The notes under the pieces were generated by a model. That model was not told the origin of the DNA. It ran no database searches and was given only the letters and a program-made list of their open reading frames with translations. 64,000 bases of DNA from an uncultured Candidatus Saccharibacteria bacterium. GTDB taxonomy: Bacteria; Patescibacteriota; Saccharimonadia; Saccharimonadales; Saccharimonadaceae. Positions 9,696 through 18,189 of the stretch are shown one piece after another (the first letter of the stretch is position 1; every line of letters begins with the position of its first letter). Location of the stretch: NCBI GenBank assembly GCA_947302125.1, contig CAMYUL010000002.1:1-64000 (forward strand), read 5' to 3'. The translations under genes were made by a program, and so were the position numbers.

Positions 9696-9776
9696 ATGGC
9701 TAAAAAAGTAAGAATTGCGAAACTAAATCGCAACAATAATCACAAGCACAGCGAAAAACGCAAACACTTAGATTAA
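9696..9776 (+). CDS. 26-aa basic microprotein ahead of tsaE
   Basis: MAKKVRIAKLNRNNNHKHSEKRKHLD*; TGATATAAT ends 6 nt before ATG; next gene ATG follows stop after 1 nt. Confidence 0.5.
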   Translation: MAKKVRIAKLNRNNNHKHSEKRKHLD

Positions 9777-9777
9777 T

Positions 9778-10227
9778 ATGATCATAAGAACTGAAGCGGA
9801 GCTGATTAATTTTGGTCGAGAAATCGGCCAAAATTTGCATGTGCCCACTGTCATTGAATTAATTGGCGATGTTGGCGCCGGCAAAACCACTTTTACTAAG
9901 GGTCTTGCTGAAGGGCTCGGCATCAAAGATCCCATCACTTCACCCAGCTTCACAATCAGCAAGTCGTACGCCTTCGAGAAAACCGAGGCTCAACCCTCTT
10001 CTCGAGGCTATAAGCTTGGCACTGGTTTTCTAAACCATTACGATTTTTATCGCCTACCTGATCCGGGCTTGATGCAGGAGGATCTTTCAGAATCTATTAA
10101 CGACGAAAACACTGTGACGGTTGTCGAATGGGCCGAGTCGGTCAAGGACATTTTGCCGGAGAATCACCGCATCTTTAATATCACGCTTAACGAAGATGGT
10201 TCGCGTACTATCGAGGAGCTAAAATGA
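9778..10227 (+). CDS. tsaE: tRNA t6A biosynthesis ATPase TsaE
   Basis: GDVGAGKTTFTKGLAEGLGI...ITSPSFTI...HYDFYRL. Confidence 0.92.
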   Translation: MIIRTEAELINFGREIGQNLHVPTVIELIGDVGAGKTTFTKGLAEGLGIKDPITSPSFTISKSYAFEKTEAQPSSRGYKLGTGFLNHYDFYRLPDPGLMQEDLSESINDENTVTVVEWAESVKDILPENHRIFNITLNEDGSRTIEELK

Positions 10228-10556
10228 AACTTTACTTAGACACTTCATCAAAAGATGTTATTTTAAAGCTCGACGATCAAACTTATCAAGCAGAACTTGG
10301 CCACGACATGGCAGAAAAACTACACGAGTTCATCCAGGAAAAATTGGCAGAGAACAATAAGACTTGGCAGGACATTACAGAAATTGAATATATGTCTGGC
10401 CCTGGCAGTTTTACCGGCCTGCGTATCGGCGCAGCCATTGTTAATACTTTAGCTGACCAATTAAATGTTCCGCTTTATGACCACCATGGTAATCAGCAGC
10501 AAGTCATCATCCCGGACTACGGTCGCGAAGCTAATATTTCTACGCCAAAAAAGTAA
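10224..10556 (+). CDS. tsaB: TsaB-like protein, short
   Basis: LYLDTSSKDVIL...GPGSFTGLRIGAAIVNTLA; 110 aa only. Confidence 0.8.
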   Translation: MKLYLDTSSKDVILKLDDQTYQAELGHDMAEKLHEFIQEKLAENNKTWQDITEIEYMSGPGSFTGLRIGAAIVNTLADQLNVPLYDHHGNQQQVIIPDYGREANISTPKK

Positions 10557-10609
10557 CAAAATCTTTACGCTTATGCTATAATATATATAGTAAATAAGGA
10601 CTTATTTTA

Positions 10610-11527
10610 ATGGATAATAACATGAACCCCTTTGCCCCACAGCCAAGCAGTCGACCAGAGCAGAATGGGCAGACGCCAACCCAGCCACAGGATCAGCCAG
10701 CCGTTGAGCCGGGACTTCCTCCAGCTATGGATCACAGCCAAGCTCAGACCGCTCCAATTTCTACTGGACCAGCGCTTAATAATACTGGCGTCAGCTTGGA
10801 GAGCCCAATCTTAGGCCCTACCCATTTCGATAATATGAAGAATCCTAATATGAATCCTATGCAGCCGATTCCTCAGCAACCAGTCGCCCCGGCTCAGCAG
10901 ACTCCAGAACAAAAGGCCAAGCTCTATATGACCCTCTCTGCCATCTTTGGCGCACTTGCCTTCATTGGTATTATCCTTGGTATTTGGAGCCTCGTTTCCA
11001 ACATTAGCACTTCCAACAAATTGAAGGCTGCTCAGACCGACCTTGCTAACGCTAACGCTATCATCGCTAAGGTCGAGGAAGAAACTGGCACCGTTATCAA
11101 TAGCCCAGACAACGTCCCTGCCTACACGCCAATCACTGGTAATATCTACATTGACGAATGGGGAATCAAGTTTAAGATTCCTGATGATCTTACGGACATT
11201 TCCTATACTGTCGATGCTAAGTATCGCCCACAAGTTTGTTTCACTGGCTACAAGACTGGTATGAAGTACTTCCCAGGCTTTGCTGATATCGACCAGAACA
11301 CCAAGAGCCTTGGTTGTATTACTCGCGTCGCTTCCTATGAAGGCGACTCCGACAAAGATTCCGGCGCCTCATTTGGCCAGCCAGTCTATTCCTACGGCGA
11401 TTACAATTACTTCTACTCTGCTCCAACCGAGCATTTCTCTCAGGATGCTGCTGAGCAGGGCCTAGAAGACACCGCTGTTCAGATCATCAAGAATATGATT
11501 GCCAACAACATTTCTCACTATGAATAA
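10610..11527 (+). CDS. Membrane protein with disordered P/Q-rich N-terminus and extracytoplasmic domain
   Basis: P/Q-rich 90 aa, one TM (LSAIFGALAFIGIILGIWSLV), then globular region. Confidence 0.75.
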   Translation: MDNNMNPFAPQPSSRPEQNGQTPTQPQDQPAVEPGLPPAMDHSQAQTAPISTGPALNNTGVSLESPILGPTHFDNMKNPNMNPMQPIPQQPVAPAQQTPEQKAKLYMTLSAIFGALAFIGIILGIWSLVSNISTSNKLKAAQTDLANANAIIAKVEEETGTVINSPDNVPAYTPITGNIYIDEWGIKFKIPDDLTDISYTVDAKYRPQVCFTGYKTGMKYFPGFADIDQNTKSLGCITRVASYEGDSDKDSGASFGQPVYSYGDYNYFYSAPTEHFSQDAAEQGLEDTAVQIIKNMIANNISHYE

Positions 11528-11628
11528 AGCGCCTTTCGTGCTATAATAAGAGTGGAAATTTATTAATTTATATTATTATGTTAACCCGCTAGTATCAGGA
11601 AAATACTAGCAAAACAGAAAGGTTTATT

Positions 11629-13146
11629 ATGGAGATAGCCATAATTATAGTTGCCGCAGTGCTAGGTCTTGGCGCTGGTGCTGGCTCAGTTTTTGCATAC
11701 AACAAAAGAAACGAGAAAGGTGGCAAGAACAAGGCTGAAGATCTAGTCAGAAAGGCTAAGAACGAGGCTTCCGACATTGTTTCTAAAGCTCGCAAAGAAG
11801 CTGCCGACATTGCCGAGAAGTCCAAGATCGAAGAAAACGATCGCCGCAAGGAATGGAAGCGCACCGAGAACCGTCTCGCCGAGCGCGAAACCACATTAGA
11901 CGGCAAGCTCGACCAAATTGAGAAAAAGACCGAGCGCTTAGTCAAACAAGAAAAAGAAATCGAAGTCTTGAAGGGCGAGATTCGTGAGATCCGTGACAAG
12001 CAGCACGAGAAGCTCGAGAAGATCGCTGGTCTTTCCAAGGCTGACGCCAAGGAAAAACTCATGAAGATGACTGAGAACGATATTAAGCAAGACCTTACAA
12101 ATCTTGTCGTTAAGGAGCAGAAGGAAATCAAGCACGACGTCGACGAGACTGCGCAAGCCATCCTACTTACTGCTATGGAGCGCATGAGCTCTGAGGTTAC
12201 TGCTGACCGCACTATTACCGCTCTCAAGCTTCCTGATGACGAAATGAAGGGTCGCATTATTGGTAAGGAAGGTAGAAATATTCAAGCCCTTCAGCGCGCT
12301 ACTGGCGTTGATATTATGGTTGATGACACCCCAGGCATGGTTGTCTTGTCCAGCTTCGATCCAATTCGTCGCCAAGTTGCTCGCTATGCTTTGGAACGCT
12401 TAATGAAAGATGGTCGCATCAATCCTTCCAGTATTGAAGAAGCCGTTGCCAAAGGCGAGAAAGAAATCGAGAAGGAAGTTGTTCGCGCCGGCGAAGACGC
12501 CGTTCGCGAAGTTGGCCTCGTTGGTATCCCTCGCGAGTTAGTCCACCTTCTTGGTGAGCTTAAGTTTCGTACTAGCTACGGCCAGAACGTACTTCTTCAC
12601 TCCGTAGAAATGGCTCACATGGCTGGTATGATTGCTGAAGAAATTGGCGCTGACAAGCGCATTGCTAAGACCGCCACTTTGATGCATGATATCGGCAAAG
12701 CCGTCACTCACAAAATTGAGGGCAAGCACGCTGACATTGGTGCAGAGCTCGCTAAGAAATATGGCATGTCCGACGAAATCGTTCACGCCATCGCTGCTCA
12801 CCACGACGACATCGAGCCAACCACTCCGGAAGCTGTCATCGTCAAAATCTGCGATGCAATTTCTGCCGCTCGTCCAGGTGCTCGCAACATCTCCGCTGAG
12901 AACTTTGCAGAACGCATGAAGGATCTCGAAAATATTGCTACAAGCTTCCCAGGCATCGACAAGGCTTACGCCATCTCCGCTGGTCGCGAAGTTCGCGTCA
13001 TCGTCGAGCCAAAGCAAATTGACGACCTTACCGCTCTTAAACTTGCTCGTGATATCGCCAACAAGATTGAAGCAACCATGAGTTACCCAGGAGTTATTAA
13101 AGTAAACGTCATTAGGGAAACCCGTGCCATCGAATACGCCAAATAA
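11629..13146 (+). CDS. rny: Ribonuclease Y
   Basis: N-terminal TM, coiled coil, KH (GRIIGKEGRNIQALQ), HD (HSVEMAHMAGMIAEEIG...LMHDIGKA). Confidence 0.97.
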   Translation: MEIAIIIVAAVLGLGAGAGSVFAYNKRNEKGGKNKAEDLVRKAKNEASDIVSKARKEAADIAEKSKIEENDRRKEWKRTENRLAERETTLDGKLDQIEKKTERLVKQEKEIEVLKGEIREIRDKQHEKLEKIAGLSKADAKEKLMKMTENDIKQDLTNLVVKEQKEIKHDVDETAQAILLTAMERMSSEVTADRTITALKLPDDEMKGRIIGKEGRNIQALQRATGVDIMVDDTPGMVVLSSFDPIRRQVARYALERLMKDGRINPSSIEEAVAKGEKEIEKEVVRAGEDAVREVGLVGIPRELVHLLGELKFRTSYGQNVLLHSVEMAHMAGMIAEEIGADKRIAKTATLMHDIGKAVTHKIEGKHADIGAELAKKYGMSDEIVHAIAAHHDDIEPTTPEAVIVKICDAISAARPGARNISAENFAERMKDLENIATSFPGIDKAYAISAGREVRVIVEPKQIDDLTALKLARDIANKIEATMSYPGVIKVNVIRETRAIEYAK

Positions 13147-13954
13147 GCCAAAGCAGGCTAAGTTCTTCCGCAAGCTAGATCGAAAGACCAAGATCCAAAT
13201 TGCTATTCTTGGCATTTCGGTCCTAGCAATTATTGGCTATTTCGTGTGGGATATTATTGCCCACGGCCCAATCTCGCAATTGTTTGACAACCGTGAGCAA
13301 ATGATTGACTTCGTTAATAAGCTTGGCGCCTTTGGCCCACTAGCTTACATTCTTCTGCAAATCCTTCAGACTATCATCGCGCCAATCCCAGGCAACCTCG
13401 TTGGCGGTATTGGTGGCTTTCTCTTCGGCTGGTGGGGTGTACTTTATACTACCATCGGCGCTACTATTGGCGCTGCTGGTGTCTTTTGGCTCTCGCGCAA
13501 GTTTGGTCGCGGTCTCGTGGAAAAAATTGTTGCTAAGGACAAGCTCGACAAATTTGATTTTATCATTGGCCGCAGAGCATCGCCGCTGCTCTTCCTAGTT
13601 TTCCTATTGCCAGGCCTTCCGGACGATGCCGTCTGTTATATCGCTGGCCTTACTGATCTTCCTATCAAGAAATTGATTTTCATTTTTGCAATCGGTAGAT
13701 TGCCATCGGTTGTTGTTAATAACTATGTTGGCGCTGGTTTGTCTGAGGGTAACGTCAGCCTAGTCTTCATTATTGTAGCAGTTACTGTTGCCCTACTTGG
13801 CATCATCTATTGGCAACAGGAAAACATCGTCAAGCTCCTAAATCGCGAGTATAAGACCAAAAATCATAAAGAGCTTCGTAAAGCTATCAAAAAAGATCTA
13901 GATGATAATGGCAGACTTGATAACTCTATTGCTAAAAATCGCAAAAAGTCATAA
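13124..13954 (+). CDS. TVP38/TMEM64 (SNARE-associated/DedA-like) membrane protein
   Basis: GPLAYILLQILQTIIAPIPGNLVGGIGGFLFGWWGV, LFLVFLLPGLPDDAVCYIAG. Confidence 0.85.
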   Translation: MPSNTPNKPKQAKFFRKLDRKTKIQIAILGISVLAIIGYFVWDIIAHGPISQLFDNREQMIDFVNKLGAFGPLAYILLQILQTIIAPIPGNLVGGIGGFLFGWWGVLYTTIGATIGAAGVFWLSRKFGRGLVEKIVAKDKLDKFDFIIGRRASPLLFLVFLLPGLPDDAVCYIAGLTDLPIKKLIFIFAIGRLPSVVVNNYVGAGLSEGNVSLVFIIVAVTVALLGIIYWQQENIVKLLNREYKTKNHKELRKAIKKDLDDNGRLDNSIAKNRKKS

Positions 13955-13963
13955 AATATAAGC

Positions 13964-14743
13964 ATGAGCGCTAAAAGGTCTAGAAAAATTTCTAAGCTGA
14001 TTATAGCTTTACTTCCAGTTGCCTTTTTGTCAATCATCGGCATCGTAGTCTTAGCCATCGTTAGTGTTGTATCCATTGCTCAGTCCGAGCTTCCTGCCGA
14101 GCAGAATGGTATTCCGAGTAGCTGGAGAAATTACGAAGAGGCTCCTAATGTTGAGAGCAAAGTTACTGCTCGCATACTTAACGACAAGTACATCCAGTAT
14201 ATTGCGTCATTAAAAAATAATTCCGATTCTGAAGAGCTTGCCATTTCGTATCTTGCATCATACATCAACGGCAACGAGAATAGTGGATTCGTCTCCCTGA
14301 GCTCCGACTCTTTAGAGTATACTTATGAGCCGGATCGGGCCAATTCTTGGACGCCAGTTTCCATTAGCGCCCCAGGCATCGCAAGCGGCGATTTTAAATT
14401 TGACTATGATTTATATGCCGGTCATAGTGGCACTAAGACTGATACTATTTATTTCCGTTTCAACGTTAACGCTGCTAAGGACGGCGTCGTCGACAATATA
14501 ATTTCCTACGTTACCAAAGACTCAGCTGGTGCAGACCGGCTAATTACTAGCTCCGTTTCTATTGATACTGACACTGAAGCAGCTTCCGAGCCTTCTAGCC
14601 AGGTTGCTTCTTGGGCAACAATCAGCACAATTAAGTTTGACGAAGCCTCAAAGAGCTCTTTGTCGAGCAACGTTATTATTGTCATTTCCGCCATTGGCGT
14701 CTTTGCACTTGGCATTGCGATTTATCTAGTCTGCCGCATGTGA
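13964..14743 (+). CDS. Hypothetical bitopic membrane protein
   Basis: N- and C-terminal TM segments, 259 aa. Confidence 0.65.
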   Translation: MSAKRSRKISKLIIALLPVAFLSIIGIVVLAIVSVVSIAQSELPAEQNGIPSSWRNYEEAPNVESKVTARILNDKYIQYIASLKNNSDSEELAISYLASYINGNENSGFVSLSSDSLEYTYEPDRANSWTPVSISAPGIASGDFKFDYDLYAGHSGTKTDTIYFRFNVNAAKDGVVDNIISYVTKDSAGADRLITSSVSIDTDTEAASEPSSQVASWATISTIKFDEASKSSLSSNVIIVISAIGVFALGIAIYLVCRM

Positions 14744-14816
14744 TCTCCTTGTCTAATTGAGTCTAATCTGTTATAATTAGTAGTAAGATTTTTTATTATT
14801 AATTTTAGGAGAAACC

Positions 14817-15518
14817 ATGTCAGGACATAGTAAATGGGCAACCACCAAGCGCCAGAAAGCCGTCGTCGACGCCAAGCGCGGTGCGCTGTTTACCAAAATC
14901 GGAAATCAAATCGCTATCGCCGCTAGAAGCGGTACTGATCCAGCCATGAACCCATCTCTTGCTATGGTTCTAGAAAAAGCTCGTCTTGCCAACATGCCAA
15001 AGGCTAATATCGAACGTGCCATCGCTCGTGTTCAGTCCAAAGAAGGCGCGGCTCTCGTTGAAGAAGTCTATGAAGCCTATGGCCCAGGCGGCATTGGTAT
15101 CATTATTGAAGTTGCCACTGACAACAAGAACCGTACTATGCCAGATGTTAGAAACGCGCTCACCAAGAATGGCGGCCGTATGGCCGATCCTGGTAGCGTT
15201 ATGTTCCAGTTCGAGAGAAAGGGTGTAATCTTTATCACTGACAAAGGCGACGACCCTATGATGATTGCTCTCGATGCTGGCGCCGAAGACGTTGTTGAGG
15301 AAGACGATGGTACGGAAATTACTACTGCTCCATCCGACCTCATGAAGATCCGCACCGCTCTTGTTGATGCTGGCATGAATGTCACTGCCGCTGAGCTGAA
15401 ATATGTTGCAAACAATACTGTCGAGCTCGACGGGGAAGATCTAGAAAAGGCCGAGAAGCTTCTCGATGCTATTGATGATCTTGACGACGTCACCGCTGTC
15501 CACACTAACCTCGGATAA
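14817..15518 (+). CDS. YebC/PmpR family protein
   Basis: MSGHSKWATTKRQKAVVDAKRGALFTKIGNQI; AGGAG upstream. Confidence 0.97.
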   Translation: MSGHSKWATTKRQKAVVDAKRGALFTKIGNQIAIAARSGTDPAMNPSLAMVLEKARLANMPKANIERAIARVQSKEGAALVEEVYEAYGPGGIGIIIEVATDNKNRTMPDVRNALTKNGGRMADPGSVMFQFERKGVIFITDKGDDPMMIALDAGAEDVVEEDDGTEITTAPSDLMKIRTALVDAGMNVTAAELKYVANNTVELDGEDLEKAEKLLDAIDDLDDVTAVHTNLG

Positions 15519-15520
15519 TT

Positions 15521-15559
15521 ATCAAAAAAGCGTTGTAAATCTCACAACGCTTTTTTGAT
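15521..15559. terminator. Bidirectional intrinsic terminator
   Basis: aaaaaagcgttgt-aaatct-cacaacgctttttt between convergent genes. Confidence 0.9.
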
Positions 15560-15565
15560 GATTAT

Positions 15566-16372
15566 TTATTGTTGTATTAGTAGTACGATCAAAACTACCA
15601 TCGCTACGATCACGCGGTAGATACCAAACGCCTTTAAGGATTCGGATTTTTTGAGATACTTCATTACAAAGTAGATTGCGATTAAACCAAATACAAACGC
15701 TACTAAGTTAGCAACACAAAGCGATCCTAGATTGTCCATTAAATATGTACGTGTAGTAGAAGAAAGTAGCGTCTTTCCGCAGACTGCTGTCATCAGCGGG
15801 ATTGATACTAAGAACGAGTAGTCAGCAGCCGACTTTGCGTTAAGTCCTGCCACACGACCAGCCAAGATTGTAGAGCCAGAGCGTGATACGCCCGGAATTA
15901 GTGCCAGTACTTGCGCACAGCCAATTCCTAGCGCTCGTCCAGGCGTCAAAGCATTCTCGTCCTTGAGTTCTGATTTTTTCGGAAGAAAATCGGAGAAAAT
16001 CATTAGAAGACCAATCACCCCCATCGCGATTGCGATCGTATAAAGGGAAGAGAAGAACCCGTTATTTTCGATAAAGTTAGATAGCAGCAATCCAGCCATG
16101 CCCGCTGGAATACAAGTAATAATTACGTTGATGGCCAGCTTGAAATTTTTGCGCTTGAATATATCACCGAGGATCTTGGCGATTCTTTTACGGTAATAAA
16201 TAAACAGCGCCAGCAATGTGCCGAAGTTGATTAGCTCTAGGAATAGATGAAAATCTTCTGGCCTAGCGCCAAGTAATTGTTGTACAATCTCCAAATGTCC
16301 AGATGAGGACACTGGGATGAACTCTGTTAGGCCTTGTACCAAGCCTAAAATAATTGCAATCCATAGTACCAT
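15566..16372 (-). CDS. uppP: Undecaprenyl-diphosphatase
   Basis: IILGLVQGLTEFIPVSSSGHLEIVQ; PGVSRSGSTI. Confidence 0.96.
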   Translation of the reverse strand: MVLWIAIILGLVQGLTEFIPVSSSGHLEIVQQLLGARPEDFHLFLELINFGTLLALFIYYRKRIAKILGDIFKRKNFKLAINVIITCIPAGMAGLLLSNFIENNGFFSSLYTIAIAMGVIGLLMIFSDFLPKKSELKDENALTPGRALGIGCAQVLALIPGVSRSGSTILAGRVAGLNAKSAADYSFLVSIPLMTAVCGKTLLSSTTRTYLMDNLGSLCVANLVAFVFGLIAIYFVMKYLKKSESLKAFGIYRVIVAMVVLIVLLIQQ

Positions 16373-16394
16373 AATACGTATATTATATCACACC

Positions 16395-16424
16395 TTGACA
16401 ATTCCGCTTATGCTTGCATAATAT
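16395..16424 (+). promoter_or_regulatory. Sigma70-type promoter for putative ncRNA
   Basis: TTGACA followed by TGCATAATAT. Confidence 0.6.
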
Positions 16425-16444
16425 TTTTTGTTTGCTAAAATAGA

Positions 16445-16700
16445 CCATGTCGCCTTCAGAATAACAGTAACAGGTTGGGACAAAGGTCGTTAGGCGACGC
16501 ACAACTAAACAGGAGTACGAAAGTACACATGCGTATCGGACTCAAGCGCTCTAGGAATCTAGCCCGCAGAAGGTCGCAAATGTCTCCTGCCGCACCATGG
16601 CAAGAGTTCATCGAAACGAAAATCGCCTAAAGTGTTTAGTAAGTTTCGTTGGTAAAACGCGATAAAAGCCTCCGTATAGGTGCCGGAGGCTTTTTTGGTG
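16445..16700 (+). ncRNA. Unassigned structured transcript; contains 34-codon ORF 16530-16631
   Basis: Stem GTCGCCT...AGGCGAC, stem AACGAAA...TTTCGTT enclosing CTAAA-GTG-TTTAG, GTAC-GAAA-GTAC, ends at terminator AAAAGCCTCCG...CGGAGGCTTTTTT. Confidence 0.45.
16664..16697. terminator. Bidirectional intrinsic terminator
   Basis: aaaagcctccg-tataggtgc-cggaggctttttt. Confidence 0.85.
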
Positions 16701-16721
16701 TAATCTTTCAGGTTGTAGAGT

Positions 16722-17471
16722 CTACTGTTTCTCGAGCTCTGCTAACTTTGTGTTGATCTTATCGCGGAAGATATTCAAGAAGTCTTCTTCGCCAGTGATA
16801 GTAGAGAAGTCAATCCTCTCGCCATCAAGATAGAACGATGGTGTGCCAGGAAGATTAAGGGATTGCCCAAGACCCATATCGAATGCAATCTTCTTCTTCA
16901 CTGCCGAGCTACTCATGTCTGATTTAAACTTCGCTACATCGCCTTTGCCCTTAGAGATTGTCTCGAACAAGTCTACGAATAGGTTGGTACGATTGTCACC
17001 GGAAGCGTCTGCCCATACTGACTGGTTAGCAAATAGCATATCGGTATACTCTTTCCAGTAACCCTGGAGTCCGGCAGCCTCTGCTGCTGATGCTGCAGCG
17101 GTACCGTTCTGGTGATAGGAAAGCAAGAAGTTGCGATAGATCACTGCAACTTTTCCATCGAACTCTTCCACGATCATATTTACGCGTGGATTGGCGGATG
17201 CGCACCCGGAACACTGGAAGTCAGCGTACTCAAAAATCTTTACTGGCGCATCGGCAGAGCCTTTAACATGGTCGCCGATATTGCCGTTGTCTGCATTTCC
17301 TGGAATGACCGTTTCAATTAAAGCTGTATTATTATCAACTGGTTTAGTGTATCTAGAAAAATCAATGCTATTAGTAATTCTACTTACGAAAGCTACCAGC
17401 ATGAGTATCAAGATGGCTGAGCATACAACAATCAGTGTAATTACTGTGCCCAAACTCTTATTTTTCCGCAT
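16722..17471 (-). CDS. DsbA-family thiol:disulfide protein, membrane-anchored
   Basis: N-terminal TM, EYADFQCSGCASANPRVN (CxxC), GTPSFYLDGERID. Confidence 0.9.
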   Translation of the reverse strand: MRKNKSLGTVITLIVVCSAILILMLVAFVSRITNSIDFSRYTKPVDNNTALIETVIPGNADNGNIGDHVKGSADAPVKIFEYADFQCSGCASANPRVNMIVEEFDGKVAVIYRNFLLSYHQNGTAAASAAEAAGLQGYWKEYTDMLFANQSVWADASGDNRTNLFVDLFETISKGKGDVAKFKSDMSSSAVKKKIAFDMGLGQSLNLPGTPSFYLDGERIDFSTITGEEDFLNIFRDKINTKLAELEKQ

Positions 17472-17537
17472 AAATCCTCCAAAATATTAACAAATATGGT
17501 ATAATATATATAATATCATAGAATTTGGACAAAGACC

Positions 17538-18179
17538 ATGAGTAATTTCATGAAAAAATTTACAAAATGGGTGGATCCAAAACTCGAGAAGTATCGCGAG
17601 CCCAAAAAACCAGAGGAGATTCCTCCTTATGTGCCAAAAGATCTAGAAGATTTTATTGGCATTATGCGTCGTGCCCCGCAAAATGTTCTAACCGGCAAGG
17701 ACCGCGCGTTAATCGCTGCCTGCATGAGTTTCAAGGATCGCAAAGTTGAAGAGATCATGATGCCGCGCGCAGAGATCACTTTTGTCTATGAGCATGACTT
17801 TCTTGGTCCGTTGATGCTAGACCGTTTGTACAAATCCGGTTCTTCGCATTTTCCAGTCTTGTCTTCCGATGGCCACCAAGTCGTTGGTCTTATCAGCACT
17901 GAAAAGTTAAATAGCCTAGAAATCAAGAACACTGATCGTGCTTCCAACTATATTGACAAGAAAGTTTACTACCTACGCTCCGACTATACTTTAGAGCAGG
18001 CTATGTCTGCTTTTCTCCGTACTAATTGCTTCTTCTTCATTGTTATTGATAAGACTGGCTCGCTCGTTGGACTTTTGACTTACAAAATGTTAGTTGCCTA
18101 CCTCCTTGGCTATTTACCACACGATGATTTCTACGAAGACAGCAGCATCTCTGCCGTTATCAAGAGAAATGTGGTATAA
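17538..18179 (+). CDS. CBS-domain protein (CNNM/CorC-like)
   Basis: VEEIMMPRAEITFVYE...HFPVLSSDGHQVVGLIST. Confidence 0.8.
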   Translation: MSNFMKKFTKWVDPKLEKYREPKKPEEIPPYVPKDLEDFIGIMRRAPQNVLTGKDRALIAACMSFKDRKVEEIMMPRAEITFVYEHDFLGPLMLDRLYKSGSSHFPVLSSDGHQVVGLISTEKLNSLEIKNTDRASNYIDKKVYYLRSDYTLEQAMSAFLRTNCFFFIVIDKTGSLVGLLTYKMLVAYLLGYLPHDDFYEDSSISAVIKRNVV

Positions 18180-18189
18180 TATAGAAGTT

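Noticed and set aside
16445-16700. RNase P RNA, tmRNA, SRP RNA or 6S RNA
   Set aside because: Signature sequences (GAGGAAAGTCC; tRNA-like CCA end; SRP GGAAG/AGCA loop; single long 6S hairpin) were not found, so left unassigned.
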